This document shows, in pieces, positions 38,961-51,110 of a DNA stretch of 64,000 bases. The notes under the pieces were generated by a model. That model did not search any database. It had not been told where the DNA came from and saw only the letters and a list, made by a program, of their open reading frames with translations. A program made the translations under genes and the position numbers. The stretch comes from Sweltsa coloradensis (taxonomy: Eukaryota; Arthropoda; Insecta; Plecoptera; Chloroperlidae). The stretch lies in the NCBI GenBank assembly GCA_024449915.1, contig JAMZAV010002182.1, positions 1-64,000 of the forward strand. Reading direction: 5' to 3'. Position 1 is the first letter of the stretch, and each line of letters opens with the position of its first letter.

Positions 38961-39557
38961 GTGAAGATACAAAGATACACTTTAGAAGGCATGACGTGAA
39001 TTAGTACAATGCAAAGATGTTGGAATAGTATATAGTGTACAATGTCAATATCCAGTTAGGCCTACACTGTGTGGTGGGCCTTATGGAAATGTCGTACTCG
39101 GGTCATGTTGCACGTACCGGTGCTCGCTCAACAACGCGTCCAACTGAGCGTTTTCCTAGTGTAAAAACTTGCGGAAAATGTGTTGTGTGCTTTGCGTTCT
39201 TTTGTTCTTTTCTGATCTTACTCAGCATTTTCCTGCTACTGAACAACTGTGACTCAGTTAAATTATCAATGTCCATGCACTTCATAATACCTTACCCATC
39301 GTGTGACCTCACTCTATTAGCGAACTTTTATTGTATTTAATTAAAAAGGGTACGAGATTATCCACACGTGTTCTAGCGCTAAATAATGCTGTAGTCTCCA
39401 GGGTAATAAATCCTGAAACTTTCTGGGGTGATAGCCCCATCCCAATAACTCCCAGAGTCACCAACAGCATTCTGTATCACTCTTGTTGAACAGCAAGGTC
39501 ATTGAATTTATAAAACTATTGTCAATCGTAGCTTATGTTCGGGAAGGGAATAGAATA

Positions 39558-39560
<3 letters not shown>
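38961..39560. other. No recognisable feature
   Basis: The 101-codon frame at 39035-39340 is a chance open frame without a domain. Confidence 0.4.
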
Positions 39561-39602
<42 letters not shown>

Positions 39603-39626
39603 AATATATATATATATATATATATT
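39561..39626. repeat. AT microsatellite
   Basis: Two TA runs separated by CAAA. Confidence 0.97.
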
Positions 39627-40736
39627 TATCGGCATCACGTTGTAGTGCATAGTTTATGATTCAGTACTGGTATATAACTTGTTAGCTATTAAGTTATAAC
39701 CATAAGGTTTGTTTGAAAATAATTACTGTTCAATATAAAAAAAAAACGACTTTTAACAGGCTAGGTATGTACAAGTATCATGTGTGTTATTACTTTTAAA
39801 ATAAACAAAATCGTGAAGTGATAAAGCATGTACTTTTTATTAACTTCGTTGTAAAATAACGTAGATTAAATCACTAACTTAAATGATTTGTATCAATTAA
39901 TATATTTTCTAGATTCGCAGTACGTAAGTTTGCTACGATTTAACTCATTAGAAATACAATTATAATTGCACTATATTCTTTCAAAACTACTATTTCTTGA
40001 AATTATATTGAATTAGTCGTACGGACTATGTATGATACTCAAACAGAATTTATTTCAATTCACATCTCTTCTTTAAGCCTGATTTAACTTCTAGCTTGAT
40101 GTAATATCCAATTATCGCAGTTGAGTGAATTGAAACGTTTTTCTATCTTATTTTACTCGCAAGTTGTTTGCTTTATCATTACAAAAGTGAATAATTTTTT
40201 ATGTGCGTATCCTTCATTCATTTTTATTTCCACTCAGCTGATTTAATAATGTTTGCAAACAAAAATCAGCTTCACTGCATTTGAGAGTTCGATTTCCACG
40301 AATGTTTCATTTTCCACAGAAGTTAACTATTACATTATCGCAAAAAATTGCGCTTTTTTATCTAAAGTTTGTTTTATTTTCATTTAAAATTCGTTAAAGT
40401 ATATTTTTCACGTTAGTTTCAATGCTCATTTTTGTTAATTTTTGTTAACAAAATGATATTGTTATAGTGTAAATTATGTGCTATTAAATTTAGGATGGGA
40501 AATGGATTAATATAGTTATTCTAAATTAGAAGAAAACATTATTTTAATCGCTCAGTAGTGATGAAAAGAAACATTTGTTCATAGATTCAGTAACCGTCTT
40601 TACTTGAAGTGAAAGACATATTTTTACTAATTCTCTATCTATTACGTTTTGAGAAAATTTCAAAGGTAGTAAAAAAGAGATACCATAAAAACAAAGACTG
40701 TAGACCTTGGAAAGGTTGCACAATTTCGATCCATTC
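39627..40736. other. No recognisable feature
   Basis: AT-rich intron. Confidence 0.4.
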
Positions 40737-40774
40737 CGTGTGCGTGTGCGTGTGCGTGTGCGTGTGCGTGTGCA
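40737..40774. repeat. GTGTGC microsatellite
   Basis: About six CGTGTG units (alternating purine-pyrimidine, Z-DNA-prone). Confidence 0.95.
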
Positions 40775-41104
40775 CACATGTACCTCACGTCTCGGTACAC
40801 ACACTGTCTATTGTATTAGCTATTCTAAGTACACCCATATCTCTAGCAACACACCCTGTTTAAACCACCTCCACATGGAAACAGCCAGCTCAACATTGTT
40901 CCGTATCCATTACACCCACTGATGTCCGTATTACTGCATTACATGGCTGTATAAACTAGTAGTTCGCAGTTAAATGTTCCAAGCAGCATTCATAGCGGCC
41001 AGTTTAAAAGTTGTCTGTTAGTTTAGCCCGGCTTAAATAACGCTGATGATGCGTTACATAGAGCGCACCCACTAACTTGATCTGCGTTTATCTGGTGTTT
41101 GCTG
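40775..41104. other. No recognisable feature
   Basis: Unclassified intron sequence leading into the SINE B array. Confidence 0.4.
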
Positions 41105-42165
41105 TAACTAGCAGACCGTCCGTCGTGGCACACATACGATTAAGGCGCTGGTCTGAAGCGTACGGCTGTACGAGGACGTGGGTTCGAATCCCGCATAAGG
41201 CTTGAGTTTTGTAATCGTCCTTCACCCTCATCTATTACCACTCATCGTCTCGAATAGCTAATGTGCACTAATATGAGACGTTAGCAACAACAACATCATC
41301 ATATGTAACTAGCAGGCCGTCCGTGGTGGCACACATACGATTAGGGCGCTGGTACTAAAGCGTATGGCTGTACGAGGACGTGGGTTCGAATCCTGCTTAA
41401 GGCTTGAGTTTTGTAATCGTCCTTCACCCTCATCTATCACCACTCATCGTCTCGAATAGCCTAAGAGCACTAATATGAGATGTTAAGCAACAAAATCATC
41501 ATAACTAGCAGGCCGTCCGTGGTGGTGGTAGCACATACTATTAGGGCGCTGGTCCGAAGCGTACGGCTGTACGAGGACGTGGGTCCGAATCCCACATAAG
41601 GCTTGAGTTTTGTAATCGTCCTTCACCCTCATCTTTCACCACTCATCGTCTCGAATAGCTTAAGCCACTAATATGAGACGTTAAGCAACAAAATCATCAT
41701 CATATGTAACTAGCAGGCCGTCCGTGGTAGTGGTAGCACATACTATTAGGGCGCTGGTACGAAGCGTATGGCTGTACGAGGACGTGGGTCCGAATCCTGC
41801 TTAAGGCTTGAGTTTTTGTAATCGTCCTTCACCCTCATCTATCACCACTCACCGTCTCGAATAGCCTAAGAGCACTAATATGAGATGTTAAGCAACAAAA
41901 TCATCATAACTAGCAGGCCGTCCGTGGTGGTGGTAGCACATACTATTAGGGCGCTGGTCCGAAGCGTACGGCTGTACGAGGACGTGGGTCCGAATCCCAC
42001 ATAAGGCTTGAGTTTTGTAATCGTCCTTCACCCTCATCTTTCACCACTCATCGTCTCGAATAGCTTAAGCAGAGTCGATAAAGAAGTTTCCTTCAACGGG
42101 GAAACTTCTTTATCGGCTCTGGCTTAAGTAAACTAATATGAGACGTTAAGCAAAAACATCATCTG
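41105..42165 (+). mobile_element. SINE family B tandem array, five copies
   Basis: Five head-to-tail units start at 41105, 41306, 41502, 41707 and 41907, each about 196-205 bp (the last enlarged by a 59-bp insertion). Each has a tRNA-like head (GGTGGCACACATACGATTAG-type A-box side, GTGGGTTCGAATCC B-box), TTTTGTAATCGTCCTTCACC, a CACTCATCGTCTCGAATAGC tail and GAGACGTTAAGCAA. Units 2 and 4 share variants (CCTGCTTAAGG, GAGATGTTAAG), as do 3 and 5 (CCCACATAAGG, CTTTCACC), so the array grew as an approximately 400-bp dimer. B-boxes of units 3-5 carry GGTCCGAAT instead of GGTTCGAAT. Confidence 0.93.
42070..42121. mobile_element. 52-bp hairpin insertion with 7-bp duplication
   Basis: Within the tail of the fifth SINE B unit, two 22-bp arms (42070-42091, 42100-42121; one G-U-type difference) surround the loop TTCAACGG. 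The ends are CAGAG/CTCTG. The host word GCTTAAG is present on both sides (42063-42069, 42122-42128) but only once in unit 3, which gives the pre-insertion state. Looks like a minimal MITE; CAGAG ends recall hAT, though hAT duplications are 8 bp. Confidence 0.85.
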
Positions 42166-42191
42166 TGAGTAGCAGACGGTTATAGTGTAAA

Positions 42192-43156
42192 TAACTAGGA
42201 AAACGCTAAAGTCCCGCCGCGTTGATGGATAAGCGTTTTTGTAAGTTTTTAGTTTGCGTGGGACCACTTTTACTTTGCAAGTGCTTTGTGAATGCATTGT
42301 AGGTGATTGTTGTCAAGTTTCTATTGTTACTTGTTAATTGTTATTATAAACCTCGAAAAAACTCATATTAAAACCTTTATTTCTATGGATTCTGGCTATT
42401 TTTCAACTTTTTCTTTCAAAAAGCAATACATTACCATTACTCTAATGTCCATGTGAAATATGAACGTTGTAGCCCCACCCGTTTGATCAGAATCGGCCCA
42501 AATGTCACGAAAATATCGCACTAAAAATCGAAAAAAAATAGTAAAAGTACGATATTCATGAGAAATATTTCTTCGATTGTACCCAAAAACGTGGCAGGTC
42601 TAAGTTCAAAGATTACGAAGGTCTCCAGAAAATATCATCGCAATTGGAGTATCGGTTTAGCCGGAATCGTGTTAACAAACACACAAAAATACAAACGGAA
42701 AAAACAAGAAAAACGAAAAAAATCGTAAAATTGCGATTTTCATGAGAAATAATTTTTCGATATCGCTCAAAATGATGGCAGTTCTAAGTTAAAAGATTTT
42801 AAAGGTCTCCAGAAAATTTCTTTGCTATTGGAGTATGGTTTAACCGGAATCGTGTTAACAAACACACAAAAATACAAACAAAAACAAAAAAGAAAAACGA
42901 AAAAAATCGTAAAATTGCGATTTTCAAGAGAAATAATTTTTTGATCAATTTTTCCTACGGTGCAGTTCTAAGTTCAGAGATTTCAAAGGTCTCCATAAAA
43001 TTTCATCGCAATCGGAGTATCGGTTTAGCCGGAATCGTGTTCACAGACACACAAAAATACAAAAAAAAAGAAAGAAAGAAAGAAAAAAAACATTCCGGAT
43101 TTTTTTCTCCAGTGTAGTAGAATGGAATCTTCGCTTCGCTCGCTACGCTCATCCAA
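42192..43156 (+). repeat. Repeat family H, long copy with threefold internal repeat
   Basis: Starts AACTAGGAAAACGCTAAAGT and ends CTCGCTACGCTCATCCAA. After the common first half, a unit of about 185 bp is repeated about three times between 42590 and 43080, each with GTTCTAAGTTCA(A/G)AGATT, TCGCAATCGGAGTATCGG and GGAATCGTGTTAACAAACAC. No coding frame. Adjoins the SINE B array directly. Confidence 0.82.
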
Positions 43157-44639
43157 TTATATTTTCATATTCCTACCATGTATAATAACTCTGTTAATAT
43201 ATCGTAATAAGCATGTTCATAATATAAAATCATAGACGTTGCCATTATGTTTGTTTTCAGCTTGTTATTTCAATCGTTTGATTTGATTAAATTGTCTTAG
43301 ACCAAAGTCAATGCCTCAACAACGAGTTATTGTACTGACATCTAATGTACACACGTTATAATTTTTAAAAGTGTGTTAATGTATTCAAACGCAATTTCAA
43401 ATATAACAAACCTGTTATTTATTGAAATGTATTACATGAATTTAATTAAAGGATTAAAATGTGTTAAAATGTTGTAAGCAAGTAAACTTGGTCACTTTGA
43501 AATAACTTTAAATGTAACATACTTTAATTTGTTCCAAAACCAAGGATGTGAGAATATTTCGGGTTTAAATTAATTTTGACGACAAATTAAGGTGATTTTA
43601 TAATGTGGTTTTGGTCGTTATAATCCTACCGGTAAAATTATTAAAACACGGATATTTTGAATAATTTTTATCTCTAATTTCTCTTTTGAATTTCGCATAA
43701 TTTCGCATCAAAGTGTTGGATTAAAAAGTTAATCAAAGAGTTGATTGTTTTAATGTGAAACTCACCGTCCAATCAGTGTGCTTGGTTAACGTGCTGGACT
43801 AAATCGCCAATCACGATAGAATAGAATTTGTGATGATAGGTTAAGCTAAGCTTTAGCGAACACGGCCACGGACTTAAACATGCGTTCTATGCCTGGAACG
43901 GGTTCCCAATGTTAATCGGTATTTACATTTTACATCAACGTTGCAGTAGATTGGTTGGGAATGAGCTGGTTTAATTCAGGAAGATTGGACTACTATTCGA
44001 ACAAAAGTCAGAGACCTAAACTGATGAACGTGGGTACGGATTTGGCGAAATAATCGTAAAATTACAGTAACAATATGTCGATTAATTATTTTATTTACCA
44101 TTAGGAAAAAAATCGTAGGAATCTGATATAGGTTTTGTTATGTTTGTAAACTGACTGAATGTCAACCTTGTTGAAAAATGCAGAACGTTTTTAAAATACA
44201 AGAAACTGTCCAAGAACGTCGACTATGTCTAAGATCAATCAACGTGGCAAAATAACCGGTTAAATACACAATTCAACCTCGAATATCGTCATAAGAAAGC
44301 TTAAAAGTTCATTAGTAAAATTTAAAAGGATCAGATCACAAACAAAGAAAAATCGAAAATAAACCATTCTCTTAAAATAAAGTCTTGCTGATTGTTAATT
44401 TAGACTGAAAACTAGGTCAACATCGTTTTTAAGTACCAATAACCTAGGCTGATGTGATACATTTCTAGTGCGTTGTTTCGAAAAATTACTGATCGGTTTA
44501 CGTCCTTCAAGTCCATCAGCTTTAAGGCTGATCGGACACGATGTTTGGAGTTAACCATGAAGTCTCGCAGTTAAAGAGTGAAACTGAACCAGTATTAAAG
44601 ATGAATCTGACAGAACTAACGAATACAAAACAAAACATT
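43157..44639. other. No recognisable feature
   Basis: AT-rich intron. GTGCTTGGTTAACGTGCTGG near 43778 resembles an isolated tRNA A-box half; too weak to call. Confidence 0.4.
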
Positions 44640-45265
44640 TTTCTGTGCAATTGTTCGTCATCGTGTCCCAGCTTTTAAATGCCTGGTCACGACAACAAAT
44701 CATAAGTGAACTTTTCATGACAGATCTAGCCACTCGAAGAGAACGCTATGACATGTCTTCCCCGCACCGTATCATCAATGGTGTTTTCGGTCTACCAGTC
44801 TTGTCTCCATGTTTCCACTCCATGTTCCATCCCGCTTTACTAGGCTTACGCACCTTTTCCATGTAGCTAGACCTAGACTTTCTATTACCCGTAGATATAT
44901 CACCTTTCGTTTACCTTCATTTTATAATAATTTAACTAATGTACCAAAGTTCAACATATTCTCTGATTTTAATTCTTTTAAAAAATCAATCTGTGATTGG
45001 ACTGCAGTTCAAGGTCATTAGCATTTCCATATCTATTCTATAACAATATTTTTATTTTTTAAACATTATTTACTCTTAAGTTTTGTTGCACTTATAATTT
45101 TGATATATTTGTTTATTGTTCATCACCATATAATTATTTGTTTATTTGTAAGTATATTAATGTAATTTTAATTTTTACTTTATTTATATATTTAGTAGGA
45201 TTGTCTATGTAAAATGGTACTTGTGCTGTTCTATACTCTTATATAAATAAATACAAGAAATGTTT
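44640..45265 (+). pseudogene. LINE 3' fragment (C-terminal end of ORF2 plus 3' UTR)
   Basis: Two overlapping frames suggest a frameshifted relic. The downstream one (to 45021) ends in a segment with YITFRLPSFYNNLTNV and SDFNSFKKSICDW, which resembles the conserved C-terminal tail of Jockey/CR1-type LINE ORF2 proteins (the pattern FSYRLP-LWNNLP-...-LNSFK). It is followed by about 240 bp of AT-rich sequence ending TATAAATAAATACAAG, like a LINE 3' UTR and tail. No reverse-transcriptase motif remains. The resemblance is by eye and the superfamily is uncertain. Confidence 0.5.
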
Positions 45266-45645
45266 TAACAACACAACACTATCTAACCATAACATAAATA
45301 AATAATATATCTTTGCTATAATGTTGCCAGTTTGGTGGAGATACGGGGTTGACAAATGCATTGTTTATTTAAGTATTGACTTATTTACTAACGTGTTCAT
45401 TCACACAATCAGCATTTAACATATAGCATTGCAAATTTGAATTTAAAAAGCCTATTCGAAATAAATTATCGTTTTATACCTAATTTTGCAAATGGCGTAA
45501 TGTTTGAATTTTTGGTAATTTATTTATAAATGTTTTGTTGTATTATATATTTGGTATTGTTTATTAAGTGTGGTATTAAAAAGTTGTTACCGTTGAGTGA
45601 TTGCTGGGCACAAGTGACCTTGAAACCAGCAGTAAACGGCAAATA
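45266..45645. other. No recognisable feature
   Basis: AT-rich sequence between two repeats. Confidence 0.35.
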
Positions 45646-45651
45646 AAACAT

Positions 45652-45830
45652 ATTTTCTAGAGTGTTGGTGGAGGTGCCGGGTCCTAGTACCAGAATACTT
45701 AAGTTCGGCGTTGTGTCTAAGCGCGGGGATTCCTCCTGAACAGCGACCAGCCAACATCTAAGTGATGAGTAGAAGTCTGTACCACACGTAGTCGACTCCC
45801 GGTGAAGTAATGCATTCACAGTATAAGAGA
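45652..45830 (-). repeat. Repeat R-B, inverted copy
   Basis: Reverse complement of 36513-36682 with the same CCCGGCACCTCCACCAA end (here at about 45663-45682) and GGGAGTCGACTACGTG end. Confidence 0.85.
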
Positions 45831-46215
45831 TGGAGATTTCTCGTGTTACGATGCTGTTGCTCTATACCACATTCTGTCTTCTTTTCTTCTTTTGTCTAAC
45901 CTTCAATATGCTACTGTTGCATGTCACAATCAGATTATATTATCTTCTTTTCTTTACTTTTAGTTTTAGCATTATGTTACTTTTGATTATATAATTACTC
46001 TAAGTGTTAGTTTTAGTTTTAGGCCTATACTATAAACATAGATCACCAGTAAACATTCCAACTATGCAATTACAAAATCTAACTTCATCTTAGTTTAGTC
46101 TTATATTAGAACCATGATTAATAAATATGCATAATAACAACAATGTAACTACAAAATCTGTAAAGAGTGTAATACACTCAAGATTGTACAATAAAGATTC
46201 ATTCATTCAAGTTTG
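45831..46215 (+). mobile_element. Retroelement 3' end with ATTC tail
   Basis: Non-coding AT-rich sequence that ends GATTGTACAATAAAGATTCATTCATTC: an AATAAA signal and a short ATTC repeat, typical of a LINE 3' terminus. Superfamily not assignable. Confidence 0.4.
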
Positions 46216-46982
46216 GTAATTATCTATAATATTTAATCAATTTTTTTTATGCTTAAAATCTTATCACACAACTTCTACTCTTTTAAATTCTTATCTTTTG
46301 GAATATTGAGAAGCGCAAGTACATTCTTTGGAATATTTGATGGAGTGGGCTAAATTTTAATCCCTACGTGAAGTCTGTCCAAATATGCTCTAATGCCTCA
46401 ATCTAGTGGACGTTTATAAACCCTTCTGCAAAGCCTAAACTGACGCAGCTCATATTCCCAAAAACGTTACGTCTTCTTTGCTACATCGTCAAAGCGCGCT
46501 CGGGAGATTCTGAAACTCTCGGAAGCTTGTAACATCCTCACTCTAACGACTTAACACACGGAAAACGTTAAGCATTAAGTTATTAACTGGGAAACACTGC
46601 TGACTATGTTAATAGTTTCGCTTCATTCTCGAGCTCGCATCAACTTTAATCCTCTCTCACTTCAGCCTCGGCATCCATCTTTACGTAGAATTACAGGCGC
46701 GGTTGTATTACTAGACTTACTCGAGCACTAAACCTTTCTAAAGACCCTTTCGCTCCTCTTGGTTTTACTGTTTATAGGCTACGCACATTTTATGAAAATT
46801 AGGATAGATTCTAGGCATAACTTTGTTTTATGATGAAATCATTTCAGGGTAGGTGAAGTTTTGTTTTGATTTGAGTAGTTAAGTCCAACTTATACATTTT
46901 TTTATTTCTTGACTTCGTTAGTGTGAAGAACCCTCCCGTAGGTGGAATTAATAATATTTCATTAAATCATACTAAAAAAAGC
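46216..46982. other. No recognisable feature
   Basis: Intron sequence without recognised repeat. Confidence 0.4.
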
Positions 46983-47425
46983 CGCAGCCAGCGGTTTAGC
47001 CGAGGTCGTTTAACTGGTTCCCACTCGAACACCGAAGTTAAGCAGTCTTCGGGCGTGGTCAGGGGTAGAGTGGGTGACCGCTCTGCCCTGAAACTCACGT
47101 ATACCGCTGGTTAGAGCAGATGGAGGGTTCGAGAGCTAGCGTAACGGCTTCGTTCTCCTCGACGTCTGCTCAGCAGTCCGGGTTAGTGGAGGAACCTATA
47201 TGACTGTCAATTGGTTACACCATCCTTTCGGATGGGACGTTAAGCCGTTGGTCCCGTTGGTACTTTTCGAAAGGAGTAGGCTACGTGCCGGTACCGGGTT
47301 TCCCCTCCTCCCTTCTGTTCATACTTCATCCTCATCTATCACTACTCATCATCTCGAATAGCCAGAGTGCACTTATATGAAACGTAAAGCAATATCCAAT
47401 CAATCAATCAATTAATCAATTAACA
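46983..47425 (+). mobile_element. 5S rRNA-derived SINE
   Basis: The head carries the internal 5S promoter region: CGAACACCGAAGTTAAGCAG (A-box), TTCGGGCGTGGTCAG (intermediate element) and GTGGGTGACCGC (C-box), in 5S order and spacing. It is followed by a body with GGGTTCGAGAGCTAG and CCTTTCGGATGGGACGTTAA, then the tail CACTACTCATCATCTCGAAT also found in tRNA-headed family B, and AATC repeats. Truncated relative to true 5S (no complementary ends), so not a 5S gene. Pol III transcription expected. Confidence 0.88.
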
Positions 47426-47439
47426 AAAACCGCACTTAA

Positions 47440-47525
47440 ATCGGAGGTTATGTTCGGCATTGATCGTGAGACGTGACAAGCCCTCAGGCAGACGAACATA
47501 CGGACAAGTAATACTACATATTGCG
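47440..47525 (-). repeat. R-A fragment, inverted
   Basis: AATCGGAGGTTATGTTCGG, GATCGTGAGACGTGACAAG and CAGACGAACATACGGAC are R-A 5' words in reverse orientation. Confidence 0.55.
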
Positions 47526-48469
47526 GAGTTTCGTACCAACCCTAATTATTGTCTAAACGTTTCCAGTTGTGTAGATTCTAAGATATGAACCACTTAGTCC
47601 CATTGTTTACTGAGTAGCTAAAGTTTGCACACCGAACTTCCCTACCCTGCAAACGACGGCACGGCCTCAGATTCCAACCAATGAGAGTCGAGCTCACAAT
47701 GTGTATGACGTCACAACGCTGTATCGTAATTATATTCAACAAGAGGGGGTAAACCCATATTGGATTTCAATATCGTGATCTTGGAGCCAATTCACCTCCT
47801 AACGCTAAAGATAGCATCTCAAATATGAAGACATGGGGCCAATTAACATCTGAAGTAAATTTAACTACGACGTTTATTAATGATGTTTGGGTATTAAATC
47901 GAAATTAAACGCAGGCAAATAATTTATAGACTAGTAATTTATGTTGCTTTAACGGCAAACTCCATTACAAATAATTTGTACCAGACGAGAATCCATCTAA
48001 TGAGGGGTTAAAATAATTCCAATGTTGAGTGTTTATCTTCAAATTGAAATATAAATCATAATACGGCTATAAAATTATATCTGGTGTTTTTGTACATAAA
48101 TTGTTGTTGTATCATGGAAGTCTAAAGCAGTTTTTTATATCCAACGAATTTGTGTAGCCAATACCAATCACCAAACCAGAAAAATGTGTAATTATTTTGC
48201 AACCAAGGGAAAAATATGCAATTTGCATACGGGCATTACCGGCTTAATCGTATATGATGGAAATACAAAAGAACGGCACGTTATTGTTCTTGTCTTGAAC
48301 AAAAAGATGGTTTTGAGCCCTATAGTCTTGTTGGTTTTAAACGTTGTGGTACCTATGGGCATTCAATAAATAGAAAATAATCAATTAGATATACAATATT
48401 AAACAAATTCTATAGAAATCAAGCAAGAAATTACCAAATACATCTCAGCCATGTAAAGAACCCAAAATT
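47526..48469. other. No recognisable feature
   Basis: Intron sequence; short frame at 48184-48369 has no domain. Confidence 0.4.
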
Positions 48470-48525
48470 AAATCGGGACACTCGGGATCAATACTCGGCT
48501 GAGATGGATTTTGAAATTTCTGGAT
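48470..48525 (+). repeat. tRNA-like SINE head relic
   Basis: ACTCGGGATCAATACTCGGC followed by TGAGATGGATTTT, the same transition as in the SINE head at 5849. Confidence 0.4.
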
Positions 48526-50819
48526 TGATTTATATATAATCATTTATTCCTTCGGAAGTATTTCCCAAATAATAAAATTGAGAAACTTTAAATGTGATAA
48601 AATATTTGCTGCATTTAATTTGTACCTTTTCTTTGTATATTTATATATATATATTTTTTTTTTATTTTAACGCATAAAAGTGCGTTACAAGTTGTCAGAA
48701 AAAGTCTTAGCCCCAATCATATTAGTGGTGTGTCAAGAAACCTACAAGAACATAGAATAGAATAGTTGGGACTATGTTGTTTTATGTTGTTTTAGTACAT
48801 ACTGTACGCAGAATGTATCTCCTCTCCCATCGATCTCATCATTGTTCGTTTTGCATCCGAACACCGTTTAAAATGAAATGTTTCTTACATTAAGACTGGA
48901 ATGTGAAAACAATGGATGTAGGAATCATAATATATCGTCTGATAGTTTTTCCCCGGTAACAGATGTTTGAGACGTTTCTCCAGAGCAGAAGCTTAAAAAT
49001 ACATCTCGAGAGATCAGCTAGGTAGTAAAAAGTCGAAGGATAAGCGATTTTATTTCTTGTTTTCGACCTTATTTTCTTATGCATCTGTTTGAGCGCTTCA
49101 ACACTTCGATTGCAACGCAATAAGTTGTATTTGACCTGGTGAAATTGAAATGGAATTAAAAGAATTGAGGAAGAATTTAATTGAAAATGATCAAATCGAC
49201 ACGTTTCATAACCTTTTCGACAAGAAATAAAATTAAAATTTGAAAATCATTAGTTTATGTTTACTAGCTCATGAGATTATTAAATGATGGATGATTACAT
49301 CTACGCAAGATAATTATTTACTAAATGACGGAATTTTTATGTAAAATATATTATAAACTTGCGTACAATCCCAGAACATACCGTAAGTAATGCAATATAT
49401 TGTTGAACTAACTTTATGATTTAACAAGAAATGTGTTCTTTCTGAAACGTTATAAACTTAAAAAATAAACTGCATAACGCTCAAACTCTAAAAAAAAATC
49501 ACGAGTTGGCCGCTAATATTTTGTATATTCCCAAAATTTATGAACATACTTAATTTAAAACAATAGCATGTTTGCCCAAGAAAAGATTCTGTATACTTTG
49601 TGGTTTGCTGTCAAATTAATGTTAAGAAAACATCCACAAGCAAAAATATAAAAACCACGATCTTCCTAGAAGACAACAAAATGTCAAAGACAAGAAGTTA
49701 GTTGAATTGTCTAAAAGCCAAGTCAATTTCATTCAATGTCTCAGAGGGAAATCTCTAACCGTTTTCAAATCCCTCCTCGATGTTGCAGAGTTCATTTCTA
49801 ACAAGTTTTTAATATTTACTCAATGTATTTCTCCAGAGAATTGAAAAGAAATCCTCCCAGTTTATATTATTCAATTCTGTTCTTCGCTGAACGTGGATGT
49901 ATTTTCTCCACATGACTTTACCCTGTGTTTAGCTTGGGCGAACATTCATTTCTCGGAGACCCTAGACGCAAACTATTATAATAAACTTCGTCCCAGACCG
50001 GTTGGAGTTGTTCTCGATTGAGGCAGCGTATTCTACTATCTCTGACCATCGTTCCGACGAGAAATTTCATCAATTTACATTTCATTCCAAATTTTGTAAT
50101 TGAACCAGGTGGTAATACATAAACCTAATAAATACCAACAAAACTAGTCATAGAAACTTTATAAAACCTTGCCTTGTCCTTGGCAAGTAACTCGAAACGA
50201 CCAAATACTTGAGAAAATCATTACTTCTTCCGAACTTTAATTTTAACTCACGAGCCCACCAAACTCCCTTGAAAGTCTGTAAGAATGTTTATTCTCTCCC
50301 TTGTTACATCCATCTTCACTTTTGCTACATATTCACCTCCATCCCGGCAATCCTTGCCATCAACCGGATGCCTGGCATCGAACCGATCATTCTTGTGTGC
50401 TACCTCTGTCAATGTCTCGCTACGGGTCAGGCACAGAACTCGACTACTGGATGAAACTGAAACCCGGTCAGTGGAGATTGTCCGAATACAATAAAACCAT
50501 GGGAATATTCCGCGAGTATTTATAATACGTGGAGATTTAGAATACGTAATGCTCATCTCATGGTGGAGTTGTGTGGAGAAATATCTGATTGTAGGGGAGG
50601 AGACGGAGAGTATTGTAAACCGGAAATACAGAAAGAAGATACAATGAGATTATTATACTTCGGGGATTGAGTTTCTTAGTATAAAATTTGGAAACATGAA
50701 TTTTAACCTCAATGATCTTGAGTGTATTTTTTTTTTAATACGTGCCCAGATGTAAAGTTTCTGAATTAATATGTCAGTAAACGTTTGTGAAAACGAGACT
50801 GTATAATATTTACTTAAAT
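48526..50819. other. No recognisable gene (2.3 kb)
   Basis: A locally GC-richer stretch at 50240-50460 opens four overlapping frames on both strands; none has a domain and their mutual overlap argues against coding. Confidence 0.45.
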
Positions 50820-51110
50820 AATCAGGGAGCAGTGAAGTTTCATGCATCACTTTTCGGTAAGTTCGTCCGTGCGTGTATCATGGACTGACGATAAAAACCG
50901 AACATTACCTCCAAATGACACAAGGGTATTTTATAAACATTGTTTTTTTAACAAAGATGATACAGAATTGTTTGTATGACACTTGAAGTCAAGGGGGCGT
51001 GGCTATATCTTTGTACTCGGCACCCCCACCAAGAACTTTCTGTTGGATAAGACTATGTGTTTGTGTGTTCTTCGACAATTAATCGTATAAGTAGCTTTGC
51101 TCCCTATTTT
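50820..51110 (+). repeat. Interspersed repeat R-A copy
   Basis: CATCACTTTTCGG, GTTCGTCCGTGCG, AAAAACCGAACATTACCTCC, ACAAAGATGATAC, CTCGGCACCCCCACCAA and GCTTTGCTCCCTATTTTGG in R-A order. Confidence 0.65.

Noticed and set aside
41105..42165. CRISPR-like regular repeat array
   Set aside because: Units are about 200 bp, contiguous, carry a tRNA-like head and match dispersed SINE copies; the genome is eukaryotic.
46983..47110. Functional 5S rRNA gene
   Set aside because: Only the internal-promoter part of 5S is present, the terminal stem is missing and a SINE tail follows.
50209..50556. Four overlapping frames on both strands
   Set aside because: Mutually exclusive frames in a slightly GC-richer patch; none has family resemblance.
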